NCBI RefSeq assembly: GCF_900103975.1
Contig: NZ_FNIR01000002.1
Location: forward strand, 310,001-374,000
DNA from: Klenkia soli
GTDB taxonomy: Bacteria; Actinomycetota; Actinomycetes; Mycobacteriales; Geodermatophilaceae
DNA length: 64,000 bases
Direction: 5' to 3'
How positions within the stretch are numbered: the first letter of the stretch is position 1; each line of letters opens with the position of its first letter. The notes under the pieces are model-generated. The model was not told the origin of the DNA. It worked only from the letters and a program-made list of their open reading frames with translations, and did no database searches. This document shows positions 1-8,748 of the stretch, one piece after another. A program made the position numbers and the translations under genes.

Positions 1-157
1 ACTCGGCGGACACCACGGCGCAGACGGTGTGGCTGCCGATGTCCTCGGGGCCGGTGCAGCAGTGGCCGTCGCGGTAGAAGCCGGTGACCGGGTCGCTGCC
101 GCACTCCTCGAGCGGGCCACCCAGCACGTTCCGCTCGCCCGGCACGTAGGGGCTCAT
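1..157 (-). CDS. DUF2237 family protein (partial, C-terminus outside window)
   Basis: Only the first 52 codons are inside the window; the gene runs off the left edge. The N-terminus contains NVLGGPLEECG, then GFYRDGHCC and GPEDIGSHTVCAV, which is the conserved start of the small DUF2237 proteins (about 120 aa, Cys-rich, function unknown). The ATG at 157 overlaps the zwf stop codon by ATGA, so it is translationally coupled as the third gene of the GH15-zwf operon. The shared operon is the only hint about its role. Family assignment is from remembered motif similarity. Confidence 0.85.
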   Translation of the reverse strand, partial: MSPYVPGERNVLGGPLEECGSDPVTGFYRDGHCCTGPEDIGSHTVCAVVSAE

Positions 158-1497
158 GCCGGACCGTCGGAGCCGGCGGGGTAGTCGACCAGCGGGATCC
201 GGTCGGCGGCCCAGGCGTCGAGCACCGGCTGCACGATCCGCCAGCCCTGCTCGGCCTCGACGTCCGAGATCGACAGCGTCGGGTCCCCGGCCAGCATCTC
301 GCGCAGCAGCAGGCCGTAGGCCGGGAGGTCCTGCTCGGGCGAGGTCGCCCGCAGCACCTCGCGCTCGAGGTCGAAGGGGTCGCCGGCACCGTTGAGGTTG
401 ATCTCCAGCGCGATGCCGTCGGGGCTCAGCTGCAGACGCAGGACGTCGGCCTCGGGCTGCTCGTCGGCGAAGGCCAGGTGCGGCACCGGCTTGAACCGGA
501 CCACGATCTCCTTGCGCTGGGTGCCCAGCGCCTTGCCGGTGCGCAGCCGGAACGGCACCCCGCTCCAGCGCCAGTTCTCGATGGTCACGGTGAACTCGGC
601 GTAGGTCTCGGTGCCGCGGGTGGGGTCGACCCCCTCCTCGTCGGCGTACGCGGGCAGCTCGCGGTCGCCGATCGTGCCGGCGGTGTACCGCCCGCGCACG
701 CTGTGCTCGGGGTAGGAGCGGACGGCGCGCAGCACGTCGGCCTTGCGGGCCTGCAGGGTGCCGGAGTCCAGCGACTGCGGGGGTTCCATCGCGACGACGG
801 CGAGCAGCTGCAGCAGGTGGTTCTGCAGCATGTCCCGCAGCGCGCCGGCCTTGTCGTAGTAGCCGGCCCGCCCCTCCAGGCCGAGGTCCTCGTCGAACAC
901 GATCTCGACGGAGTCGACGTGCTGGGCGTTCCACACCGGCTCGAACACCCGGTTGGCGAAGCGCAGGCCCAGCACGTTGAGCACGGTCTGCTTGGCCAGG
1001 AAGTGGTCGATCCGGAAGACCGCCTCCTCGGGGACCAGCCCGTGCAGCACCTCGTTGAGCTCGCGGGCGTCCTCGATGCCGGTGCCGAACGGCTTCTCCA
1101 CCACGACGCGGGCGCCCTCGGGCAGCCCCACCTCGCGCAGCGCGGTGAGCGTGGGCAGGAAGACGGTGTTGGGCAGCGCCAGGTAGACCACCGGCACGCC
1201 GTCCACCCGGTCGAGCGCGCGGCGCAGGTCGTCGGGGCTGGTGACGTCGCCGTGCTCGTGGCCCAGCTGGGCGACCACGCGCTCGCGGGCGTCCTCGGCC
1301 AGGCCCTCGGCGTGGGCGGTGAGCCGCTCCCGCGCCCAGTCCCGGTAGGCCTCGTCGTCCCAGTCCTGCTGGCTGACCGCGAGCACCTCGACGGCCTCGT
1401 CGAGCACCCCGCGCTCGTACAGCTCGGCCAGGCTGGGGAGGAGCAGGCGGCCGGTCAGGTCACCGGATCCGCCGAGGACGACGAAGGAACGCTTCAC
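154..1497 (-). CDS. zwf: Glucose-6-phosphate dehydrogenase
   Basis: Oxidises glucose 6-phosphate to 6-phosphogluconolactone with NAD(P)+, the entry step of the oxidative pentose phosphate pathway; cytosolic. The dinucleotide motif GGSGDLTGRLLLPSL is at residues 8-22. VVEKPFG and the catalytic motif RIDHFLAKQTVLN follow, and TGKALGTQRKEI marks the C-terminal domain. The protein is 447 aa, shorter than the usual 490-510 aa, so it belongs to a compact variant of the family. The GTG start at 1497 overlaps the stop of the upstream GH15 gene (GTGA), and its own stop overlaps the DUF2237 start, so the three genes form one operon read leftwards. Confidence 0.95.
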   Translation of the reverse strand: MKRSFVVLGGSGDLTGRLLLPSLAELYERGVLDEAVEVLAVSQQDWDDEAYRDWARERLTAHAEGLAEDARERVVAQLGHEHGDVTSPDDLRRALDRVDGVPVVYLALPNTVFLPTLTALREVGLPEGARVVVEKPFGTGIEDARELNEVLHGLVPEEAVFRIDHFLAKQTVLNVLGLRFANRVFEPVWNAQHVDSVEIVFDEDLGLEGRAGYYDKAGALRDMLQNHLLQLLAVVAMEPPQSLDSGTLQARKADVLRAVRSYPEHSVRGRYTAGTIGDRELPAYADEEGVDPTRGTETYAEFTVTIENWRWSGVPFRLRTGKALGTQRKEIVVRFKPVPHLAFADEQPEADVLRLQLSPDGIALEINLNGAGDPFDLEREVLRATSPEQDLPAYGLLLREMLAGDPTLSISDVEAEQGWRIVQPVLDAWAADRIPLVDYPAGSDGPA

Positions 1498-3347
1498 GAG
1501 CGGCCTGCCTCTGCGCGTCGGGCACGGGCGATCTTCCACCCCGAGGCGATGACGCCCAGGTGGCTGAAGGCCTGCGGGAAGTTGCCCAGGAACGAGCCGT
1601 CCCGGGGGTCGATCTCCTCGCTGAGCAGGCCCAGCGGGGTGGCGCGGGCGCACAGCGAGTCGTACAGGGCCTCGGCCTCGTCCAGCCGGCCCTGGCCGGT
1701 GAGGTTGTCCACCAGCCAGAAGCTGCACAGCAGGAACGCGCCCTCCTGCCCGGGCAGCCCGTCGTCGGACTCGCTGTGCAGGTACCGGTAGAGCAGGCCG
1801 TCGCCGGCGTCGAGGTGCTCGGTCACCTTCTCGACCGTCGCGACCATGCGCGGGTCGTCGAAGGGGACGACGCCGCGCAGCGGCAGGGCCAGCAGCGAGC
1901 CGTCCAGCCCGCCGTCGTTCGCCTGCCCGTCCTCGGCCAGGTGCTCGGTGAAGGTGCCGCGCTCGCCGTCCCACGACCGCTCGAGGACGGCGGCCCGCAT
2001 CTCGCGCGCGGCCTCGGTCCACCGCTCGCGGGGGTGGTCGAGGCCGCAGCGCTCGGCGATGCGCAGCGCCCGGTCGACGGCGACCTGGCACATGGCCACC
2101 GAGTAGGTGAACGGGCGGCCGGCGCCGCGGATCTCCCAGATCCCCTGGTCGGGGGTCCGCCACTGCTCGATCGCCTGCTCGGCGAGCGCGGTGAGCGCCG
2201 TCCAGAGGTGCTCGTCGACCTGGCCGCCGTCGGTCGTCCACTGGTGGGCGACGTCCATGAGCTCGCCGTAGACGTCGTGCTGGGTCTGCCCGGCCGCGCC
2301 GTTGCCCCAGCGCACGGGGCCGGAGTCGCGCCAGCCGCGCAGGGCCGGGTCCTCCCACTCCTCGGGCGGCTGCCCGCCGTCGAGGGCGTACATGATCTTC
2401 GGGCCGCCGTCGCGCTCGGCGTTGGTGAGCGTCCAGGCCAGGAAGGAGTCGGCCTCGGTGGTCAGCCCGATGCGGCGCAGCGCGTAGACGCTGAACGCGG
2501 CGTCGCGGACCCAGGTGTAGCGGTAGTCCCAGTTGCGCACCCCGCCCACCTCCTCGGGCAGCGACGAGGTGGCGGCGGCCATGATCGCGCCGGTGGCCGC
2601 GTGGTCGAGCAGCTTGAGGGTGATCGCCGAGCGGCGGACCAGCCGGCGCTGCGGGCCCTCGTACCGGATCCGCCCGGCCCAGGCCCGCCAGGCGGTGGCG
2701 GTCTGGTGCACCAACGCCGCGGGGTCCTGCCGGTCCTGCAGCCGGGTGTTGCCCGACCAGTGCAGGGCCACGGTCAGCGGGTCGCCGGCGCGCAGGGTCA
2801 CGGTGCCGCCCAGCGAGCCGTCGTCGGCCACCGCGAGCGGGTGGGAGGACCACACGGTGAGCCGCAGGTCGGGCTGCGCGGGCCAGGACAGCGCCCAGCC
2901 GCCGCCCTCCTGCCGCACCTGCACGTCGTCCCGGGGCCTCAACCGCACGGTCAGCTCGGCCGCGCCGGTGACCACGCGGGCCAGCCGCAGCAGCTCCGAC
3001 CGCCCGGCGGGCACCAGCTCGGTGAGGTCGGCGCCGGCGCGCAGCGTGAGGCAGTCGGTGACCTCGACGACGCCGTCGGGGCCGTGCAGCTCGGTGAGCA
3101 GCACCCCGGTGTCGTCGAGGTAGCGCTGGTCGGCGGTCTCCAGCCCGGTCAGCGCCAGGTCGAAGGAGCCGCCGCGCTCGTGGTCCAGCAGCCCGGCCAG
3201 GAAGGGCGGGGAGTCGAAGTCGGGCAGGCACAGCCACGGGATGGAGCCGTCGCGGGCCACCAGCGCGCAGGTGGCGCCGTCCCCGATCAGGCCGTGGTCC
3301 TCGATGGGCAGCTGACCGCGGTCTCGAGTCAGCGGGCGGGTCGGCAC
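1494..3347 (-). CDS. Glycoside hydrolase family 15 protein (glucoamylase/trehalase type)
   Basis: A 617-aa cytosolic protein with no signal peptide. It has an N-terminal beta-sandwich (PIEDHGLIGDGATCALV near residue 10) and an (alpha/alpha)6 barrel. Barrel motifs are NWDYRYTWVRDAAF, DQGIWEIRG (a candidate catalytic Glu) and the C-terminal SEEIDPRDGSFLGNFPQAFS. Relatives in actinobacteria include trehalases and glucan hydrolases that release glucose, so trehalase is plausible but not proven. A GAGGAGA ribosome-binding site stands 6-7 bases before the GTG at 3347. It is the first gene of the operon with zwf, which fits supply of glucose to the pentose phosphate pathway. Confidence 0.9.
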   Translation of the reverse strand: MPTRPLTRDRGQLPIEDHGLIGDGATCALVARDGSIPWLCLPDFDSPPFLAGLLDHERGGSFDLALTGLETADQRYLDDTGVLLTELHGPDGVVEVTDCLTLRAGADLTELVPAGRSELLRLARVVTGAAELTVRLRPRDDVQVRQEGGGWALSWPAQPDLRLTVWSSHPLAVADDGSLGGTVTLRAGDPLTVALHWSGNTRLQDRQDPAALVHQTATAWRAWAGRIRYEGPQRRLVRRSAITLKLLDHAATGAIMAAATSSLPEEVGGVRNWDYRYTWVRDAAFSVYALRRIGLTTEADSFLAWTLTNAERDGGPKIMYALDGGQPPEEWEDPALRGWRDSGPVRWGNGAAGQTQHDVYGELMDVAHQWTTDGGQVDEHLWTALTALAEQAIEQWRTPDQGIWEIRGAGRPFTYSVAMCQVAVDRALRIAERCGLDHPRERWTEAAREMRAAVLERSWDGERGTFTEHLAEDGQANDGGLDGSLLALPLRGVVPFDDPRMVATVEKVTEHLDAGDGLLYRYLHSESDDGLPGQEGAFLLCSFWLVDNLTGQGRLDEAEALYDSLCARATPLGLLSEEIDPRDGSFLGNFPQAFSHLGVIASGWKIARARRAEAGRS

Positions 3348-3437
3348 GTGGTTCTCCTCGGTGTCGGCTCGTCGTCCCCCGCCCCCTGCCCGGTGGACGG
3401 CCTCCCGAACCCCCGGGCTTCTGGCAGGGTGCGGGGG

Positions 3438-5405
3438 GTGACGCTGTGGTCCCCGACACCCGAGTCCGTCGCCGCCTCCCAGCTGGGCCGGTTCGCGGCC
3501 TGGGCCGCCGGGCGCCGGGGGCTGGACCTGCCCGACTACGACGCGATCTGGGCCTGGTCGACGTCGGAGCTGGACCAGTTCTGGGCCGACGTCGCCACCT
3601 GGTTCGAGGTGTTCGAGGGCGAGGCGCCGGTCACCGACGACGAGGTGCTGGGCTCGCGGGCCATGCCGGGTGCCGAGTGGTTCCCGCGCCGCACGGTCAA
3701 CCTGGCCCAGCTCGCGCTGCGGCACGCCACCGACGAGCGGCCGGCGATCGTCTCGGTGCGCGAGACGCCCGACGGCCTGGCCGAGCCCGAGGAGCTGTCG
3801 TGGGCCGACCTGCGCGGGCAGGTCGGCGCGTTCGCCGCCACGCTGCGCCGGCTCGGCGTGCAGCGCGGGGACCGGGTCGCCGGCTACCTGCCCAACGTGC
3901 CCGAGGCCGTCGTCGCGTTCCTGGGCTGCGCCGCGATCGGGGCCGTCTGGTCGGCCTGCGCACCGGACTTCGGGCCCCGCGCCGTGCTCGACCGGTTCGC
4001 CCAGATCGAGCCGGTGGTGCTGGTCGCCGTCGACGGCTACCGGTTCGGTGGTCGCGAGCACGACCGCCGGGACGTCGTGGCGCAGCTGCGCGCGTCGCTG
4101 CCCACCGTGCGGACGACAATCGCCCTGCCCCGCCTGCACGCCGAGGTCCCCGACGGGACGCTGCCGTGGGCCGACGCGGTGGCCGACGTCCAGCCGCCGG
4201 TGTTCGAGGCGCTGCCGTTCGACCACCCGCTGTGGATCGTCTACTCCTCGGGCACGACCGGGCTGCCCAAGGGGATCGTGCACGGGCACGGCGGGGTGGC
4301 GGTCGAGCAGCTCAAGCAGGCCGGGCTGCACATCGACGTCGGGCCCGGCGACCGGTTCTCCTGGTACGCCTCGACCGCCTGGATCATGTGGAACATCGCG
4401 GCCTGCTCGCTGCTCACCGGCGCCACGCTGGTGGTGCACGACGGCGCCCCCGGCTTCCCGACGCTGGACGCCCAGTTCGCCGTCGCCGCGGCCACCGGCC
4501 TGACCTACCTGGGCACCAGCGCCGGCTACCTGACCGCCTGCGAGAAGGCCGGGCTGGAGCCGGGTTCCGCGCACGACCTGAGCGCGCTGAAGGGCATCGG
4601 GTCGACCGGGTCACCGCTGCCGGCCTCGGCGTTCGAGTGGGTCTACGCGGCGGTGAAGCCCGACGTGTTCCTGGGCTCGCTGTCCGGCGGCACCGACGTC
4701 GCCACCGGGTTCATCGGCTCCTCGCTGCTGCTGCCGGTGGTCGCCGGCGAGCTGCAGCGGCCGATGCTCGGGGTGGCCGCGGCGTCGTGGGACGAGCAGG
4801 GGCACCCGGTGGTGGGGGAGCTCGGCGAGCTGGTGGTCACCGAGCCGATGCCGACCATGCCGCTGCACTTCTGGGCCGATCCCGACGGCACCCGCTACCG
4901 GGAGGCCTACTTCGAGCCGTGGCCCGGGGTGTGGCGGCACGGCGACTGGCTGGAGATCACGCCCACCGGCAGCTGCATCATCACCGGCCGCTCGGACTCC
5001 ACCCTCAACCGCGGTGGCGTCCGGATGGGGACGGCGGACCTCTACGCCGCGGTCGAGAGCATCCCGGCCATCGCCGACTGCGTGGTGCTGGGCGTCGAGC
5101 AGCGCGACGGCGGCTACTGGATGCCGCTGTTCGTGCAGCTCGCCGACGGGTTCGAGCTCACCGACGCCCTGGTCGCCGAGATCCGCGAGGCGGTGAAGCG
5201 CGAGGCCAGCCCGCGGCACGTGCCCGACGAGGTGCTCGTCGTCCCCGGGGTGCCGCACACCCGTACCGGCAAGCGCCTGGAGGTCCCGCTCAAGCGGCTG
5301 TTCCAGGGCGTGCCGCCGGCCCAGGCGCTGAACCTCGGCGCCGTCGACGACGCCGAGGTGGTCCAGCACTACGTGCAGCTCGCCGCGGAGCGCGGCCCCC
5401 GCTGA
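3438..5405 (+). CDS. Acetoacetate--CoA ligase
   Basis: Activates acetoacetate with ATP and CoA to acetoacetyl-CoA; cytosolic, ANL superfamily. The 655-aa length matches the family. After an N-terminal acetyl-CoA-synthetase-like segment comes the P-loop YSSGTTGLPKGIVHGHGG near residue 265, the adenylate-binding STLNRGGVRMGTADLY, and the C-terminal TRTGKRLEVPLKRL with the catalytic Lys. The GTG start at 3438 lies 6 bases after CAGGGT, a weak leaderless -10 box, and has no Shine-Dalgarno. It diverges from the GH15 operon and ends in a long hairpin. The thiolase and hydroxybutyryl-CoA dehydrogenase elsewhere in the window would connect it to C4 acyl-CoA metabolism. Confidence 0.92.
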   Translation: MTLWSPTPESVAASQLGRFAAWAAGRRGLDLPDYDAIWAWSTSELDQFWADVATWFEVFEGEAPVTDDEVLGSRAMPGAEWFPRRTVNLAQLALRHATDERPAIVSVRETPDGLAEPEELSWADLRGQVGAFAATLRRLGVQRGDRVAGYLPNVPEAVVAFLGCAAIGAVWSACAPDFGPRAVLDRFAQIEPVVLVAVDGYRFGGREHDRRDVVAQLRASLPTVRTTIALPRLHAEVPDGTLPWADAVADVQPPVFEALPFDHPLWIVYSSGTTGLPKGIVHGHGGVAVEQLKQAGLHIDVGPGDRFSWYASTAWIMWNIAACSLLTGATLVVHDGAPGFPTLDAQFAVAAATGLTYLGTSAGYLTACEKAGLEPGSAHDLSALKGIGSTGSPLPASAFEWVYAAVKPDVFLGSLSGGTDVATGFIGSSLLLPVVAGELQRPMLGVAAASWDEQGHPVVGELGELVVTEPMPTMPLHFWADPDGTRYREAYFEPWPGVWRHGDWLEITPTGSCIITGRSDSTLNRGGVRMGTADLYAAVESIPAIADCVVLGVEQRDGGYWMPLFVQLADGFELTDALVAEIREAVKREASPRHVPDEVLVVPGVPHTRTGKRLEVPLKRLFQGVPPAQALNLGAVDDAEVVQHYVQLAAERGPR

Positions 5406-5414
5406 GACCGCCGA

Positions 5415-5465
5415 GTGACAGCTGAGCGTGGTCGCCCGGCCCGCATGACCACGCTCAGCTGTCAC
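5415..5465. terminator. Perfect 19-bp inverted repeat between convergent genes
   Basis: The arms GTGACAGCTGAGCGTGGTC (5415-5433) and their exact complement (5447-5465) flank a 13-base GC-rich loop. It lies between the converging acetoacetate-CoA ligase and lipoprotein genes, so it can fold on either transcript and probably terminates both. There is no T-tract, as is common in actinobacteria. The outer motif GAGTGACAGCTG reappears in the hairpin at 56464-56520. Confidence 0.75.
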
Positions 5466-5481
5466 CCGACGAGGAGTCGGG

Positions 5482-7224
5482 TCAGCCGCCGGGGCGCTGG
5501 CCGCTGCCCCCGCCGGGCCCCCCGCCCATGCCGCCGCCCATCCCGCCGGCGGCGGCCTCGCCCGCGGTCACGGTGGTCGCGGTGCCGCCGTCGACCGAGA
5601 CCGAGTAGGTCTCGCCGGTGGTGATGTCGGTCGAGGAGACGACGAGGGACTGGATGTCCTTCTCGGCGGTGTAGGTCGCGACCACGGTGCCGTCGGCGGA
5701 GGTGACCACGACGGTGGAGCCCGCGGACGCCGTCCCCGACCAGGCCAGCCAGCCCTGGGCGGAATCGGTGTCCGGCGACTCGGCCATGCCGGAGCTGCCG
5801 CCGGCGACGAGGGTGCCGCCGCTGACCGCGATGCCGCCGTTGGAGTCCAGCGCGCCGTTGCCGCTGCCGCTGGGACCGTAGACCGTGGTGTCGCCGCCGG
5901 TGATCGCGATCGAGCCGTTGGAGTCCAGGCCGTCGCCCTCGGCGCTGACCACCAGGGTGCCGCCGCTGATGGTCAGCGTGCTGCCGTCGTCCTGCATGCC
6001 GCCGCCGCCCATGCCGCCGCCGGTGTCGCCGGTGGTGGTCCCGGCCGAGGCGTTGACGCCGTCGTCGGAGGCGGTGACGGAGGTGTCGCCGCCGGCGATG
6101 GTGATGGCCGCGCTCTCCAGGCCCTCGTAGGAGTCGGCCACGGTCAGCGTGCCGCCGGAGATCGTGAGGTCGGTGTCGGCGTGCACGCCGTCGTCGCCGG
6201 ACCGCACCGTCACGTCGCCGCCGGTGAGGCTGATCGCCCCGTTCGAGTGCAGGGCGTCGTCGGCGGCGTCGACGTCGACGGTCCCGCCGCCGACCACCAC
6301 GGCGACGTCGCCCTTCAGGCCCTTGACCGAGGTGTCGCCGACCGAGGCGTCCGAGCCCCCGCCGGCGGTCACGTCGACCGTCCCGCCGCCGACGAGGACG
6401 TCGGTGGAGGCGGCGACCCCGTCGCCCCCGGCGGTCACGGTCACGGTGCCGTCGGCGACGTAGACGTAGCCGCGGGTGACGTCCTCGGTGTCGTCGCTCT
6501 TCAGGCCGTCGCCCCCGGCGGTCACCGTGACGGTGCCGTCGAGGACGACCACCGAGTCCTGGCCCCGGATGCCGTCGTCGGCCGCGTCGACGGTGACGGT
6601 GCCGGACTCGATCGTCACGCCGTCCGAGCTGTTGATGCCGTCGTTCGAGGCCCCGGTGACCTGCAGGGTGCCGGTCCCGGTGACGACCAGGTCGGCGCTG
6701 GAGTCGATCGCCGCGCTGGTGCCGTCGTCGGCGTGGTCGGCGGTGTCGGCGACGGTGTTCGTCGTGCCGTCGGCGAGGGAGAGGACGACGGTCTCGGCGT
6801 TCGTCACCGCGATCCCCGCGCTGGTGGGGGAGGTGATGGTCGCGCCGTCGAGCACCAGGACGACGTCCTCGCTGTCCGCGGTGTCCACCACGACCTGGCC
6901 GTCGAGGTCGCCCGACAGCACGTAGGTGCCCGCCGCGGTGATCGTCACGGTGTTCCCGTCGACGGTCACCCCGGCGGAGTCGGAGGTCGCGGTGTCGCCC
7001 TCGAGCGTGATCGTCGTCCCGGACCCGATCTCGGCAGAGGTCACCCAGCCGTCGTTCGCCGCCAGCGCGGCCTCGACCGTCGTCCCGGTGGCGGCGGCGA
7101 CCTCCGCGGTGACCTCCCCGGAGGCCGCGGTGGTCGTGGTGCTGGTGGAGGTGGTGCCGCAGGCGGCGATCAGGGTGGCGGCGGCGCCGGCCACGAGGGC
7201 GGCGCGGACTCGGCGCAGGTTCAC
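5482..7224 (-). CDS. Carbohydrate-binding beta-helix lipoprotein (DUF4353/Cthe_2159-like)
   Basis: A 580-aa secreted lipoprotein. The signal peptide ends in the lipobox LIAAC with Cys22 as the lipidated residue, followed by a Thr/Ser linker. Residues 60-480 are a chain of short degenerate repeats (for example DDGVHADTDLTISGGTLTV, GDGLDSNGSIAITGGDTTV), each with an Asp-Gly turn and a beta strand pair, typical of a right-handed beta-helix. An Ig-like strand segment follows, then a Gly-rich, Met-containing tail. The family's best-known member binds polygalacturonate. The GTG start overlaps the stop of the VTC gene (GTGA), so it is co-expressed with VTC and DUF4956. It is probably a surface polysaccharide-binding protein; the ligand is unknown. 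Confidence 0.85.
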   Translation of the reverse strand: MNLRRVRAALVAGAAATLIAACGTTSTSTTTTAASGEVTAEVAAATGTTVEAALAANDGWVTSAEIGSGTTITLEGDTATSDSAGVTVDGNTVTITAAGTYVLSGDLDGQVVVDTADSEDVVLVLDGATITSPTSAGIAVTNAETVVLSLADGTTNTVADTADHADDGTSAAIDSSADLVVTGTGTLQVTGASNDGINSSDGVTIESGTVTVDAADDGIRGQDSVVVLDGTVTVTAGGDGLKSDDTEDVTRGYVYVADGTVTVTAGGDGVAASTDVLVGGGTVDVTAGGGSDASVGDTSVKGLKGDVAVVVGGGTVDVDAADDALHSNGAISLTGGDVTVRSGDDGVHADTDLTISGGTLTVADSYEGLESAAITIAGGDTSVTASDDGVNASAGTTTGDTGGGMGGGGMQDDGSTLTISGGTLVVSAEGDGLDSNGSIAITGGDTTVYGPSGSGNGALDSNGGIAVSGGTLVAGGSSGMAESPDTDSAQGWLAWSGTASAGSTVVVTSADGTVVATYTAEKDIQSLVVSSTDITTGETYSVSVDGGTATTVTAGEAAAGGMGGGMGGGPGGGSGQRPGG

Positions 7225-7973
7225 GAGGTCTCCGTGGTGTGGGTGGCGAGGTGGCGGGTGAGGGTGGCGTGCCAGCGGTTGCGCGGCAGCTCGGGGTGCA
7301 GGGCGGCGAGGCCGGTGCCGTACTTGGAGATGCGGGCGGGGCGGTGCCCGGCCCGCCAGAGCAGCCGGTCGGCGGTCGAGGGCGCCGAGCCGGACTTGGT
7401 CTCGACGACCACGCGGTCGACGAGGGGGAGCAGCCCGCCGGACGGCGAACGCCAGACCAGGTCGGCGTCGACGGTGACCCGGGCGGTGTCCAGCAGCAGG
7501 GTGGTGCGGGTGTACCGGGTGCCGAGGACGGGGACGAGGTCGCCGAGCAGGTCGATGCCCGACCGGACCAGGACGTCGTCCACGAACCGGCGGGCGCCGG
7601 CCACGTCGTCGCCGGCGACGCGCTCCTTGACCGTCGCCCCGCGCGGGCCGCGGGTCTTCACCTCCACCCAGCTCTCGCCGGCGTCGGTGTAGGTGCGCTG
7701 CCGCACCTTGAACCGGCGGCGCCGACCGCGGGCGGCCAGGTGGAAACCGGCCAGTCCGGGGGTGTCCACGTAGACCGAGTCGTAGCCGAAGCCGCGCTGC
7801 CCGCCGATGGCCAGCACCCGGGCGCCGGGCAGCCGACCGAGCACCGCGGCGGCCGCGTCGGGGGGGAGCACGTACTTGCGGTCCACCCGGGTGAGCAGCG
7901 CCGCGGTGCCGACCAGCTCCTCGAGCGAGACCGGCGGCAGCTCCGCCAGCACGGCGGTGAGCACGGGTGTCAC
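7221..7973 (-). CDS. VTC-domain (polyphosphate polymerase-like) protein
   Basis: A 250-aa cytosolic protein of the VTC/CYTH-like tunnel fold. It shows RVDRKYVLP near the N-terminus, FGYDSVYVDTP, the basic strand RRRFKVRQRTY, WVEVKTRG and VVVETKSG, which are the alternating Lys/Arg/Glu strands that line the triphosphate tunnel and bind metal. Yeast Vtc4 uses this domain to make polyphosphate from ATP; the bacterial substrate is not established. The GTG at 7973 was chosen because it overlaps the DUF4956 stop (GTGA). It sits between a membrane DUF4956 protein and a beta-helix lipoprotein, an arrangement suggesting synthesis or capping of an anionic surface polymer. Confidence 0.85.
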   Translation of the reverse strand: MTPVLTAVLAELPPVSLEELVGTAALLTRVDRKYVLPPDAAAAVLGRLPGARVLAIGGQRGFGYDSVYVDTPGLAGFHLAARGRRRRFKVRQRTYTDAGESWVEVKTRGPRGATVKERVAGDDVAGARRFVDDVLVRSGIDLLGDLVPVLGTRYTRTTLLLDTARVTVDADLVWRSPSGGLLPLVDRVVVETKSGSAPSTADRLLWRAGHRPARISKYGTGLAALHPELPRNRWHATLTRHLATHTTETS

Positions 7974-8599
7974 CGCAGGTCCGACCGGTGCAGCTGGCCG
8001 GTCATCTGCGGCTCGACCGGGACGGCGGGGCGGTGCGCCGCCGTCCGGGCGCCGAGCTCGAGCCGGACGTCGACGGTGGTGGTGTCGTCGACGAGGTCGA
8101 CCCGCTGCACGGTCACCTGGTGCACCCGGGCGTCGAACAGGCCCTCCAGGTGCGCGACCAGGGCGGCCTCGTCGGTGAACGCCCGGTCGACGACCACCTG
8201 CTGCTGCCGGTAGCGGCGCATCAGCCTCGGGTGCCCGCCGGCCCACATCACCCCGACGACCAGCGCCATCAGGCCGGCCACCAGCACCTCGGCGCCGGTG
8301 GTGCCCGCACCCAACCCGCCCAGCAGGCCCAGGGCCAGCGCGGCGAAGTAGAAGGCCACCTCGCTCTGCGCCAGCTCGGTCGAGCGCAGCCGGATGATCG
8401 ACAGCACCCCGAACAGGCCCAGGCCCAGGCCGACGCCCACAGTGCTGGAGCTGAGCGCCGTCGACACCGCGAGCACGCCGACGTTCACGCCGAGGTAGGC
8501 GGCGACCAGGTCGCGCCGGCGGTGCCGGGGGAAGTAGACGCCGAGGACCAGGACGCCGATGGCGACGAGGTCGGCGGCGATGAGCACGAGCTGGGGCAT
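7970..8599 (-). CDS. DUF4956 family membrane protein
   Basis: A 209-aa integral membrane protein. The N-terminal half has about five hydrophobic segments (residues 5-25, 31-50, 55-73, 80-98, 105-125). Between the third and fourth lies the conserved charged stretch SIIRLRSTELAQSE. The C-terminal half is a cytosolic alpha/beta domain (RAFTDEAALVAHLEGL, then VQRVDLVDDTTTVDVRL). DUF4956 proteins are repeatedly found beside VTC-domain genes, but their biochemical role is unknown to me. It is the first gene of the three-gene operon, with an ATG start at 8599. A 149-bp divergent spacer separates it from the phosphodiester glycosidase gene; I see no clear promoter box there. Confidence 0.85.
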   Translation of the reverse strand: MPQLVLIAADLVAIGVLVLGVYFPRHRRRDLVAAYLGVNVGVLAVSTALSSSTVGVGLGLGLFGVLSIIRLRSTELAQSEVAFYFAALALGLLGGLGAGTTGAEVLVAGLMALVVGVMWAGGHPRLMRRYRQQQVVVDRAFTDEAALVAHLEGLFDARVHQVTVQRVDLVDDTTTVDVRLELGARTAAHRPAVPVEPQMTGQLHRSDLR

Positions 8600-8748
8600 G
8601 GCGGTCCGTCCATCCGGGGTTCAGGTCCTGCTCACCATCGGGTCGCCGGCCAGGCGTGGCCCCGGCCGCAGCTGAGTGCTCCCTGTGCGAATCCGGTGCT
8701 CATGCGGCGCACAGCTCCCGCAGAGGGACGGCCCCGACCGTCGTCCCC

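Noticed and set aside
1560-5405. Very long plus-strand open frame covering the whole GH15 and zwf region as well as the acetoacetate ligase
   Set aside because: Only the part from 3438 has ligase motifs. The upstream part is the antisense of real genes and stays open because of high G+C; its composition (Val/Gly/Ala/His/Gln-rich) is not protein-like.
5885-6463. Possible DNA repeat array or CRISPR in the GGTGTCGCC-type region
   Set aside because: The repetition follows the protein repeats of the lipoprotein, with variable spacing and sequence; no constant repeat with unique spacers.
6181-7692. Plus-strand frame opposite the beta-helix lipoprotein
   Set aside because: The minus strand gives a lipobox and regular beta-helix repeats. 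The plus frame mirrors the repeats with no domain of its own.
8641-8735. tRNA-like stretch with GCGAATCC in the divergent spacer
   Set aside because: No cloverleaf with acceptor and anticodon stems could be drawn, and no tRNA was recognised elsewhere in the window.
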